From: Candidatus Eiseniibacteriota bacterium
GTDB lineage: Bacteria; Eisenbacteria; RBG-16-71-46; CAIMUX01; WJJG01
Direction: 5' to 3'
NCBI GenBank assembly: GCA_016867695.1
Contig: VGIY01000141.1
Span: forward strand, 1 to 6,804
DNA: 6,804 nt
Part shown: positions 1 through 5,970 of the stretch, one piece after another
Layout of the letters: every line of letters begins with the position of its first letter
Position numbering within the stretch: the first letter of the stretch is position 1
Made by a program: the position numbers and the translations under genes
Notes under the pieces: generated by a model
What the model was told of the DNA's origin: nothing
The model's input: the letters and a program-made list of their open reading frames with translations, nothing else
Database searches by the model: none

Positions 1-2
1 GC

Positions 3-29
3 TTCCTCTCGACCGACTTCATCTTCTGA
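3..29 (+). CDS. Possible last codons of an upstream gene (partial)
   Basis: The first 29 bases can be read as FLSTDFIF followed by TGA at 27-29, with every sense codon ending in G or C as in the real genes of this window. The stop would lie 36 bases before the acetyltransferase start at 66, a normal same-strand spacing. The same bases read on the other strand give a start codon (complement of 20-22) followed by KSVERK, and this uses the same third positions, so codon bias cannot separate the two readings. The minus-strand reading has only a weak ribosome site, so I slightly prefer the + strand gene end. No product can be named. Confidence 0.3.
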   Translation, partial: FLSTDFIF

Positions 30-47
30 TCCGGGATGCCGATCCGC

Positions 48-55
48 GGGGAGGG
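48..55 (+). promoter_or_regulatory. Ribosome binding site that sets the acetyltransferase start at 66
   Basis: GGGGAGGG lies 10 bases before the ATG at 66. The in-frame ATG at 36 has no comparable site, and the ten residues it would add do not look like part of a GNAT fold. The start at 66 is therefore preferred. Confidence 0.6.
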
Positions 56-65
56 TCCGCACGCC

Positions 66-1118
66 ATGCACCTGGAGCTGAGCCGCGGCACGGTGCGCCC
101 GCTGCGCGAGTCGGATGCCGAGTCGCTCGCCCGCCACGCGGACAACCGCGCCATCTGGCGCAACCTGCGCGATCTCTTCCCGCACCCCTACCGGATCGAG
201 CACGCCCGCGAGTTCATCGCCCGCGTCTCCGCCGCCGAGCCGCAGACCTGCTTCGCGATCGAGGTCGCGGGGGAGGCCGTCGGGGTGATCGGCTTCGCTC
301 TCCGCCGGGACGTCGAGCGCGTCTCGGCCGAGATCGGCTACTGGCTCGGCGAGCCCTATTGGGGCCGCGGTATCATGACCGAGGTCCTCGGTGCGGTGAC
401 GGCGCGGGCGATCGAAGCCCACGGCCTGACGCGCGTCTACGCCGTGCCCTACGCCTGGAGTCTCGGCTCCTGCCGCGTGCTGGAGAAGGCGGGCTACGAA
501 CTGGAGGGCCGCCTGCGCAGAAGCGCGATCAAGGACGGCCGGGTCGTCGACCAGTGGCTCTACGCCCGCGTGCCGGGCGCAGACGCTCCGGTCATCCGCT
601 ATCGCGCGATGGCGCGCGAGGAGATCGAGCGGATCTGGACGATCGATCGCAGCGAGACGATCCGCGGCTTCTACGAGCTGCGCGAGGGGCGACTCGTGCT
701 GAAGCCTGAGCTCTACGAGGCTCGCGGCTGGCCGCCCGGGGAGGCGCAGAAGTACACGCCGCGGCTCGTCGCCTGCTTCGAGCGGGGCGGCTGGTTCGTC
801 GGCGCCTACGACGGCGAGCGCCTCTGCGGCTGCGCGGTGCTCGACACGCCCCGGCTGGGGCCCGAGAGGGACCTGCTGCTGCTCGACATGCTCCACGTCA
901 GCCGCGCCTACCGGGGCCGCGGGATCGGGACGGCGCTCTTCGAGCGGGCGCGCCGCCTCGTGCGCCAGGCCGGGGCGCGGGGGCTCTACATCTCGGCGAC
1001 GCCGAGCGAGCACACGATCGGCTTCTACACGGGTTTCGGGGCGACGCCGATCGGGGTCCCCGATCCCGAGCTGCTCGCCCTGGAGCCCGACGACATCCAT
1101 CTGGTCTGCCCGCTCTGA
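66..1118 (+). CDS. Tandem (two-domain) GNAT family N-acetyltransferase
   Basis: This 350-residue protein contains two GNAT domains, which transfer an acetyl group from acetyl-CoA to an amine. Domain 1 (about residues 1-172) resembles the RimJ/RimL type: an N-terminal strand with RPLRESDAE, the acetyl-CoA loop EPYWGRGI at 96-103, and the helix VLEKAGYELEG at 138-148. The Asn that usually precedes this helix in RimJ-like proteins is Ser (S132). Domain 2 (about 178-350) is of a different GNAT subfamily. It has the pyrophosphate-binding loop RAYRGRGIGTALF at 280-292 and SATPSEHTIGFYTGFG at 310-325. Both loops keep the Gly-Arg-Gly core, so both domains may bind acetyl-CoA. Most members of each subfamily that I know are single-domain proteins of about 170-190 residues. 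The substrate is unknown; a protein N-terminus, an antibiotic or a small amine are all possible. The next gene begins 52 bases downstream. The GNAT assignment is firm, but the function is not. Confidence 0.9.
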   Translation: MHLELSRGTVRPLRESDAESLARHADNRAIWRNLRDLFPHPYRIEHAREFIARVSAAEPQTCFAIEVAGEAVGVIGFALRRDVERVSAEIGYWLGEPYWGRGIMTEVLGAVTARAIEAHGLTRVYAVPYAWSLGSCRVLEKAGYELEGRLRRSAIKDGRVVDQWLYARVPGADAPVIRYRAMAREEIERIWTIDRSETIRGFYELREGRLVLKPELYEARGWPPGEAQKYTPRLVACFERGGWFVGAYDGERLCGCAVLDTPRLGPERDLLLLDMLHVSRAYRGRGIGTALFERARRLVRQAGARGLYISATPSEHTIGFYTGFGATPIGVPDPELLALEPDDIHLVCPL

Positions 1119-1157
1119 GGGGGTCGGCCGGGGCGCGAGGCGCGCCGCGCGCGCCGT

Positions 1158-1165
1158 GAGGAGGG
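1158..1165 (+). promoter_or_regulatory. Ribosome binding site that sets the start at 1171
   Basis: GAGGAGGG ends 5 bases before the ATG at 1171. An in-frame GTG at 1156 would add five residues (MRRAK) but would lie upstream of this site, so the ATG at 1171 is chosen. Confidence 0.6.
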
Positions 1166-1170
1166 CGAAG

Positions 1171-1848
1171 ATGTCGAAGTTGGTTCGCGCGACGGCGTGG
1201 ATCCTCGCGCTGCTCGCCTCGCTCGTCTGGGCCCCGCCGGCGGGGGTAGCCGCGGACGGCGGCGCCGCTGCCGGTGCGGGTGCCAGTGCCGACGCCGGTA
1301 CCGACGCGGCGAACCCGCAGGCAGCGTCGGGGCAGGAGGAGTCCGCGCAGGAGGAGCCCGCGCTGGAGGAGTCCACGCAGGAGGAGTCCATGCGGGAAGC
1401 CCATCGCCGTCTCTCGGTCGAGTGCTTCAACGAGTGCTGGACCTATATCGACAAGGCCCAGCGGACGCCCGCGGAGACCGAGACGATGCTGCTGCTCGCC
1501 TGCGCGTCGCTCTGGCACTGGACGCAGCGGGACGACGCCGGTCCGCTGAACCTCTCGATCGGCACCTGGCAGGTCTCACGCGCGCACGCGCTCGCGGGCG
1601 ACGCGACGGCCGCGCGCCTCTTCGCCGAGCGCTGTCTCGAGGTGAGCGTCCGGGCGGAGCTCCCGCCCTTCTACCTGGGCTACGCGCACGAGGCGCTCGC
1701 CCGGTCCGCGCTCGTGGCCGGCGAGGAGGCCGCCGCGCGCGAGCAACTCGGGTCCGCGCGCGAGGCCCTCTCCGCGGTCACGGACGAAGAGTCGCGCGCG
1801 ATGCTCGCCGCCGACCTGACGAATCTGGAAGGCCTCCTCCCGAAGTAG
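1171..1848 (+). CDS. Exported helical-repeat (TPR-like) protein of unknown function
   Basis: This 225-residue protein has three parts. Residues 1-29 look like a Sec signal peptide: basic MSKLVR, a hydrophobic core around ILALLASLVW, and a likely cleavage site near AGVAA. I see no lipobox cysteine. Residues 30-74 form a low-complexity linker rich in Ala/Gly and then acidic, with four five-residue repeats of the form (Q/L)EE(S/P)x at 55-74. Residues 75-225 are an all-helical domain with recognisable family features: ECFNECWTYIDKAQRTP at 84-100, GPLNLSIGTWQVSRAHALAG at 124-143, then PPFYLGYAHEALARSALVAG at 165-184 and a final DEES...DLTNLEG helix. I recall similar domains as uncharacterised, short, mostly cytosolic proteins with TPR-like helix pairs. 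If so, the exported form is unusual. An in-frame ATG at 1390 would give only the domain, but the convincing signal peptide and the ribosome site favour 1171. The hydrolase gene follows after 9 bases. No enzymatic residues are evident, so a protein-binding role is only an inference. Confidence 0.8.
   Translation: MSKLVRATAWILALLASLVWAPPAGVAADGGAAAGAGASADAGTDAANPQAASGQEESAQEEPALEESTQEESMREAHRRLSVECFNECWTYIDKAQRTPAETETMLLLACASLWHWTQRDDAGPLNLSIGTWQVSRAHALAGDATAARLFAERCLEVSVRAELPPFYLGYAHEALARSALVAGEEAAAREQLGSAREALSAVTDEESRAMLAADLTNLEGLLPK
1333..1392 (+). repeat. Four tandem 15-base repeats inside the exported protein gene
   Basis: Four consecutive copies of a unit close to CAGGAGGAGTCCGCG occupy 1333-1347, 1348-1362, 1363-1377 and 1378-1392. 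They differ at only one to three bases each and encode QEESA, QEEPA, LEEST and QEESM. Because the unit is a multiple of three, gain or loss of copies would keep the frame. They form the acidic part of the linker between signal peptide and helical domain. Each copy also contains a GGAGGAG core resembling a ribosome binding site; the last lies three bases before an in-frame ATG at 1390. Confidence 0.85.
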
Positions 1849-1851
1849 GAG
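1847..1851 (+). promoter_or_regulatory. Ribosome binding site of the hydrolase gene
   Basis: AGGAG starts inside the TAG stop of the preceding gene (1846-1848) and ends 6 bases before the ATG at 1858. This supports the chosen start and suggests coupled translation of the two genes. Confidence 0.6.
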
Positions 1852-1857
1852 TCCGGC

Positions 1858-2649
1858 ATGGGACCCTGCCCGCGACACGGCGCCGCGCCCTACCGGGTCG
1901 CGGTCGTCCACGGAGGCCCCGGGGCGCCGGGCGAGATGGCGCCCCTGGCGCGCGCACTCGCGCGGGATCGGGGCATCCTCGAGCCGCATCAGAGCGAGCG
2001 TTCGCTCGAGGGGCAGGTACGCGAGCTGCGAGACCAGCTCGAGCGGTGGGCGACGCCTCCCGTCACGCTGATCGGCTTCTCCTGGGGCGCGTGGCTCGCC
2101 TGGATTCTCGCGGCCCGCCACGAGCCGCTGATCGGCAAGCTCATCCTGGTGGGGAGCGGCAGCTTCGAGGAACGCTATGCGGAGGGCATGCTGGAAGCGA
2201 GGCTCGCCCGGCTCCAGCCCGCGGAGCGCGCCGAGGTGGAGCGGCTCCGCCGGCGGCTCGAGGACCCGGCCCGGCAGGGTCACGACGAGACCTTCGCGCG
2301 CTTCGGGGAGCTCCTCTCGCGGGCCGACAGCTACGATCCGTTGCCCGGGGAGGACGACGAGGTCCTGGCCCCGGAGGCGGGCGTCTTCCGCGGCGTCTGG
2401 CCCCAGGCGGCCGAGTGGCGCCGCAGCGGGCGGCTACTCGAGCTGGCCGAACGGATCCGCTGCCCGGTGGTCGCGATCCATGGAGAGCACGATCCCCATC
2501 CGGCCGCCGGCGTGCGCGAGCCGCTCGCCGCGGTGCTCGAGGAGTTCCGCTTCGTGCTCCTGCCGCGCTGCGGCCACAAGCCCTGGATCGAGCGCCACGC
2601 GAGAGCGGCCTTCTTCGACGCGCTAGCCGGGGAGCTGCGCGACGCGTGA
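1858..2649 (+). CDS. Alpha/beta hydrolase fold protein
   Basis: This 263-residue protein is a probable cytosolic hydrolase. It shows the complete signature of the fold in order: the HGGPG oxyanion motif at 18-22, the nucleophile elbow GFSWG at 73-77 with catalytic Ser75, a following strand KLILVGSGSF at 94-103, a variable cap region at about 104-195 that includes DSYDP-like ADSYDP at 156-161, the acid at Asp212 in HGEHDPH, and the catalytic histidine His240 in CGHKPW. All three triad residues are present, so it should be active. HGGPG is common in proline iminopeptidases and related esterases, lactonases and C-C hydrolases, but the motifs do not decide the substrate. There is no signal peptide. 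The gene begins 9 bases after the exported protein gene and is probably in the same transcript. A 98-base gap then separates it from uvrB. Confidence 0.88.
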   Translation: MGPCPRHGAAPYRVAVVHGGPGAPGEMAPLARALARDRGILEPHQSERSLEGQVRELRDQLERWATPPVTLIGFSWGAWLAWILAARHEPLIGKLILVGSGSFEERYAEGMLEARLARLQPAERAEVERLRRRLEDPARQGHDETFARFGELLSRADSYDPLPGEDDEVLAPEAGVFRGVWPQAAEWRRSGRLLELAERIRCPVVAIHGEHDPHPAAGVREPLAAVLEEFRFVLLPRCGHKPWIERHARAAFFDALAGELRDA

Positions 2650-2747
2650 GCGATCGGGCCGCCTCGGTCAGGGCCTGCCTCACGCCTGGGCCACGGCCTG
2701 AATCGGGGCTTCCCCCGCCGCGCGGGACGGGGCTACCATCGCCGCGC
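2650..2747 (+). other. Spacer between hydrolase gene and uvrB
   Basis: This 98-base gap is the largest in the window. It holds the candidate uvrB promoter near its right end. Its hairpins are short: GGGG-CTT-CCCC at 2705-2715 and the palindrome CCGCGCGG at 2718-2725. No T-run follows either, so no intrinsic terminator is evident. I see no LexA-type operator (neither CTGT-N8-ACAG nor GAAC-N4-GTTC). Confidence 0.5.
2734..2739 (+). promoter_or_regulatory. Candidate -10 element of uvrB (possible leaderless transcript)
   Basis: TACCAT matches the TAnnnT core of a housekeeping-sigma -10 element and is one of the few A/T-containing words in an otherwise GC-saturated spacer. It ends 8 bases before the uvrB ATG, so transcription would begin at or within a base or two of the A at 2748. 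No Shine-Dalgarno sequence precedes the ATG. The -35 region is weak; TTCCCC at 2710-2715 with an 18-base spacer is the best match. Confidence 0.4.
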
Positions 2748-4931
2748 ATGTTCAAGCTGGCCTCGAAATTCCAGCCCTTCGGCGACCAGCCGCAGGCGAT
2801 CGAAGAGCTCGCGCGCGGGTTGCGCGAAGGCGAGCGCTACCAGACGCTGCTCGGCGTGACCGGCTCGGGCAAGACCTTCACCATCGCCAACGTCATCGCC
2901 CGGCTCGACCGGCCGGCGCTCGTCATCTCGCACAACAAGACGCTCGCCGCGCAGCTCTACGGAGAGTTCCGCTCGTTCTTCCCGGAGAACGGCGTCGGCT
3001 ACTTCGTCAGCTACTACGACTACTACCAGCCGGAGGCCTACGTCCCGCAGACCGACACCTACATCGAGAAGGACGCCAGCATCAACGACGACATCGACCG
3101 GCTGCGGCTCCAGGCGACCGGGCTGCTGCTCGAGAGGCGCGACGTCGTGATCGTGGCCAGCGTCTCCTGCATCTACGGTCTCGGCAGTCCGAGCGACTTC
3201 GCCGCCCAGACGATCCTGCTGGGCACGGGCGACGAGATCGGCCGCGAGGCGCTGCTCGACCGGCTGGTGCGCGTGCAGTACGACCGCAACGATCTCGAGC
3301 TCGCCCGCGGCCGCTTCCGTGCGCGCGGCGACACGCTCGAGGTCTTCCCGGCGCACGCCGAGGTGGCCTATCGGATCTCGCTCTTCGGCGACGAGATCGA
3401 GTCGATCCACGCGATCGATCCGCTGACCGGCGAGCGCCAGCGGGCGGTGGAGAAGCTGGCGATCTTCCCGGCGACCCACTTCGTCACGCCGGGGCCGCGC
3501 GTGCAGCAGGCGATCGGAGGCATCCAGCAGGAACTCAAGGAGCGACTGCGCGAGCTGCGTGACGCCGGCAAGCTGCTGGAGGCGCAGCGGCTCGAGCAGC
3601 GCACGCGCTTCGATCTCGAAATGCTGCGCGAGATGGGCTACTGCCAGGGCATCGAGAACTACTCGCGGCACCTGGCCGGCCGCGCTCCCGGCGAGCGGCC
3701 GGCGTGCCTGCTCGACTACTTCCCCGACGACTTCCTGGTGATCATCGACGAGTCGCACGTCACCGTGCCGCAGCTGCGCGGCATGTACGCCGGCGACCGC
3801 TCGCGCAAGCAGACGCTGGTCGAGTACGGCTTCAGGCTGCCCTCGGCGCTCGACAATCGGCCGCTGAACTTCGATGAGTTCGAGCGGATGGCCCCCCAGG
3901 TGGTCTTCATCTCGGCGACGCCGGCCGAGTACGAGCTCGATCGCTCGCGCGGCGTCGTCGTCGAGCAAGTCATCCGCCCGACCGGCCTGGTCGATCCCGA
4001 GATAATGCTGCAGCCGATCGCGGGGCAGATCGAGGACCTGCTCGAGCGCATCCGCGAGCGCACGGACCGCGGGGAGCGGGTGCTGGTGACGACGCTCACC
4101 AAGCGCATGGCCGAGGAGCTGACCGAGTACTTCCTGAACCTGGGCGTGCGCGTGCGCTATATCCACGCCGACGTCGAGACGGTCGAGCGCATGGAGATCC
4201 TGCGCGGACTGCGCCTCGGTGAGTTCGATGTCCTGATCGGGATCAACCTGCTGCGCGAGGGGTTGGATCTGCCCGAGGTCTCCCTGGTGGCGATCCTCGA
4301 CGCCGACAAGGAGGGGTTCCTCCGTTCCGACCGCTCGCTGATCCAGACCGCCGGGCGGGCCGCGCGCAACGTGCGCGGGCAGGTCGTGCTCTACGCCGAC
4401 GTCGTCACCGATTCGATGCAGCGCGCCTTCGACGAGACCGAGCGCCGCCGGATGCGGCAGATGGCCTACAACGCCGAGCATGGCATCACCCCGCGCTCGA
4501 TCGTGAAGTCGGTCGACGAGATCCTCGGCTCGACCGTGGTGGCCGACGCCGAGGAGCAGCGCGAGCCGCGGCCGATGCGGGCCGAGGATGTCACCCGGCT
4601 CTTGCGCGACATGACCGGCAGCCCGGCGGAGATGATCGCCGCCCTCGCCCGCGAGATGAAGGAGGCGGCGACGAGGCTCGAGTTCGAGCGCGCCGCCAGT
4701 CTGCGCGACCGGATCTTCGAGTTGAAGCTGGAGCTGGGCGAGGAGCCGCCCGGGCCTGCCCGCCGGGAGGACGCGCCCGCGGCGAGGCGCGGGCGCGGTC
4801 GCCCGGCGCCGCCCGGCCCGCGGCGTGGGGGCGATCGCCCATCTCCGCCCGGCGCGTGGCGTGGCGGCGGGGGCGATCCGGGAGCACGGGCGCGCCCACG
4901 GCGGGCAAGGAGGAGCGATGGCGGGACCTAG
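2748..4931 (+). CDS. uvrB: UvrABC excision nuclease subunit B (UvrB)
   Basis: UvrB is the damage-verifying helicase-like ATPase of nucleotide excision repair. UvrA loads it onto lesions, and it then recruits UvrC for the incisions. The 727-residue product carries Walker A GVTGSGKT at 36-43, the beta-hairpin YYDYYQPEAYVP at 89-100 that is inserted between the strands, Walker B with DESH at 334-337, helicase motifs through INLLREGLDLPEVS at 499-512, motif VI QTAGRAAR at 533-540, and a C-terminal UVR domain at about 626-663 that contacts UvrC. The start at 2748 gives the usual MFKLxSKFQPxGDQPxAI opening. The frame remains open far upstream, but that stretch has no UvrB character. Typical UvrB is about 660-680 residues. 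Here some 60 further residues after the UVR domain (about 668-727) are rich in Arg, Gly and Pro and match nothing I know. The gene ends 14 bases inside nadC. It lacks a ribosome site; see the -10 candidate upstream. Confidence 0.98.
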   Translation: MFKLASKFQPFGDQPQAIEELARGLREGERYQTLLGVTGSGKTFTIANVIARLDRPALVISHNKTLAAQLYGEFRSFFPENGVGYFVSYYDYYQPEAYVPQTDTYIEKDASINDDIDRLRLQATGLLLERRDVVIVASVSCIYGLGSPSDFAAQTILLGTGDEIGREALLDRLVRVQYDRNDLELARGRFRARGDTLEVFPAHAEVAYRISLFGDEIESIHAIDPLTGERQRAVEKLAIFPATHFVTPGPRVQQAIGGIQQELKERLRELRDAGKLLEAQRLEQRTRFDLEMLREMGYCQGIENYSRHLAGRAPGERPACLLDYFPDDFLVIIDESHVTVPQLRGMYAGDRSRKQTLVEYGFRLPSALDNRPLNFDEFERMAPQVVFISATPAEYELDRSRGVVVEQVIRPTGLVDPEIMLQPIAGQIEDLLERIRERTDRGERVLVTTLTKRMAEELTEYFLNLGVRVRYIHADVETVERMEILRGLRLGEFDVLIGINLLREGLDLPEVSLVAILDADKEGFLRSDRSLIQTAGRAARNVRGQVVLYADVVTDSMQRAFDETERRRMRQMAYNAEHGITPRSIVKSVDEILGSTVVADAEEQREPRPMRAEDVTRLLRDMTGSPAEMIAALAREMKEAATRLEFERAASLRDRIFELKLELGEEPPGPARREDAPAARRGRGRPAPPGPRRGGDRPSPPGAWRGGGGDPGARARPRRARRSDGGT
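4809..4883 (+). repeat. Imperfect repeat in the UvrB C-terminal tail
   Basis: Two adjacent, imperfect copies encode PPGPRRGGDRP (UvrB residues 688-698) and PPGAWRGGGGDPG (700-712). At the DNA level both contain a CGCCCGG...GGGGGCGATC pattern. Divergence is considerable, so this may be an old duplication or a simple effect of extreme GC content. Confidence 0.4.
4907..4915 (+). promoter_or_regulatory. Strong ribosome binding site of nadC, inside the end of uvrB
   Basis: AAGGAGGAG contains a full AGGAGG core (4908-4913) 4 bases before the ATG at 4918. It is the best Shine-Dalgarno match in the window and it decides the nadC start over the in-frame ATG at 4825. It lies within the last codons of uvrB, so ribosomes ending uvrB can reload here. 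Confidence 0.8.
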
Positions 4932-5970
4932 TCGGGCTCGCGCCGGGCGCGGAGCCGCGCCGGGCGAGCTGCGGGCGCTGGTCAGGCGCGCGCTGGCGGA
5001 GGATGTCGGCGCGGGCGACGCGACGACCCTCGGGCTTGTCGCGCCCCGGACGCGCGCGCGGGGCGTGATCCGCGCCAAGGCCGCCGGTGTCGTCAGCGGG
5101 CACGCGGTCGCGGCGCTCGTCTTTCGCGCCCTCGATCCCCGCGCCCGCTACGAGGTGGAGGTGGCCGACGGGGGCCGCGCGGAAGCCGGCGCGGCGGTGG
5201 CCACGGTGACCGCCGGCGCGCGGGCGATCCTGACCGGGGAGCGCGTGGCGCTCAACTTCCTCCAGCGCCTCTCGGGCATCGCGACGCTGACCGCGCGCTT
5301 CGTCGCCGCGGTGGGCGAGGGCGGCGCGGCGATCCTCGACACGCGCAAAACGACGCCCGGGCTGCGCGCGCTCGAGAAGCAGGCGGTGGCCACGGGCGGC
5401 GGCCGCAACCACCGCTTCGGCCTCGACGACGCGATCCTGGTCAAGGACAACCATGTCGCTGCGCTGGGCGATTTCACCCGCGCCGTCTGCCGCGCGCTGC
5501 TGGCGGCGCGTCGCTGTCGCCCGCCGCTGCCGGTGATCGTCGAGGCGCGCACGCTCGGCCAGGCGGCGCTGGCGATCGATCTCGGGGTGGACCGGGTCCT
5601 GCTCGACAACTTCACGCCCGCCCAGGTGCGCCGGGCGGTCGCCCTCGCCGCGGGCGAGGCGCCGGGCGCCGCGGCGCCGGCCGGCGCGCGGGTCGAGATC
5701 GAGGTCTCGGGCGGCGTGAATCTCGGCAATGTGAAGCGCTACGCCCTGCCCGGGGTCGACTGCATCTCGATCGGGGCGCTGACGCACTCCGCGCCGGCGT
5801 TCGATCTCTCGCTCGATCTGGAGCCGATCGCGGCCGGCGAAGGGAAGAAGAGGGCCGGATCGCCGCGCGGGGAACCGCGTCGGGGATCGCCCGGGCCATC
5901 GAGAGGGCGGTTGCGCAGCGGATCGCCCGGTGCGCCGCGCGGGGCCTCGCGCGAGACCCGGCCGCGATGA
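4918..5970 (+). CDS. nadC: Nicotinate-nucleotide pyrophosphorylase (quinolinate phosphoribosyltransferase)
   Basis: NadC converts quinolinate and phosphoribosyl pyrophosphate to nicotinate mononucleotide with release of CO2 and pyrophosphate, a committed step of de novo NAD synthesis in the cytosol. The 350-residue product has the family motifs in order: EDVGAGDATT at 28-37, the ERVALNFLQRLSGIAT helix at 108-123, DTRKTTPGLR at 141-150, GGGRNHRFGLDDAILVKDNH at 160-179 (the phosphate- and quinolinate-binding Arg/His/Lys cluster), IVEAR at 207-211, LLDNF at 228-232, and SGGVNLGNV then GVDCISIGALTHSA at 264-292. The conserved domain ends near residue 303. Family members usually have about 270-300 residues. 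Here a further 47 or so residues form an Arg/Gly/Ser/Pro tail with three GSP repeats. The start codon lies within uvrB (14-base overlap), and the stop overlaps the birA start by 4 bases, indicating one operon. Confidence 0.97.
   Translation: MAGPSRARAGRGAAPGELRALVRRALAEDVGAGDATTLGLVAPRTRARGVIRAKAAGVVSGHAVAALVFRALDPRARYEVEVADGGRAEAGAAVATVTAGARAILTGERVALNFLQRLSGIATLTARFVAAVGEGGAAILDTRKTTPGLRALEKQAVATGGGRNHRFGLDDAILVKDNHVAALGDFTRAVCRALLAARRCRPPLPVIVEARTLGQAALAIDLGVDRVLLDNFTPAQVRRAVALAAGEAPGAAAPAGARVEIEVSGGVNLGNVKRYALPGVDCISIGALTHSAPAFDLSLDLEPIAAGEGKKRAGSPRGEPRRGSPGPSRGRLRSGSPGAPRGASRETRPR
5857..5955 (+). repeat. Three in-frame GGATCGCC repeats in the nadC 3' end
   Basis: GGATCGCC occurs at 5857-5864, 5884-5891 and 5920-5927, spaced 27 and 36 bases apart, always in the same codon phase. 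Each encodes Gly-Ser-Pro (NadC residues 314-316, 323-325 and 335-337). The first and third copies are followed by a further GCGCGGGG-like stretch. The spacing in multiples of three suggests duplication within coding sequence. Confidence 0.55.

Noticed and set aside
1132..1146. Hairpin GGCGCG-AGG-CGCGCC after the acetyltransferase gene, as a terminator
   Set aside because: The 6-base stem is perfect, but no T-run follows, and short GC palindromes are frequent by chance here. It might still shape the mRNA.
898..1518. Minus-strand frame with Leu/Arg repeat-like translation
   Set aside because: The apparent repeat (RGLLLRGLLL) is the reverse reading of the 15-base repeats of the exported protein gene.
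1576..2283. Minus-strand open frame of 235 codons opposite the exported protein and hydrolase genes
   Set aside because: It spans two supported + strand genes and shows no domain or good ribosome site.
2705..2725. GGGG-CTT-CCCC hairpin and CCGCGCGG palindrome as terminator or operator before uvrB
   Set aside because: Stems are only four bases, there is no T-run, and there is no match to a known SOS operator.
1197..2747. Upstream extension of the uvrB frame over 1551 bases without a stop
   Set aside because: The translation is Arg/Ala/Gly-rich noise running through two real genes in another frame; UvrB has its normal N-terminus at 2748.
4825..4917. Earlier nadC start at 4825
   Set aside because: It would add 31 residues unlike NadC and lacks a ribosome site, while 4918 has a near-perfect one.
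2733..5078. Minus-strand open frame of 781 codons opposite uvrB
   Set aside because: It mirrors uvrB codon by codon, its translation is a low-complexity run rich in Leu, Ala, Arg, Asp and Val without any motif, and uvrB on the other strand is beyond doubt. Long antisense frames are expected at this GC content.
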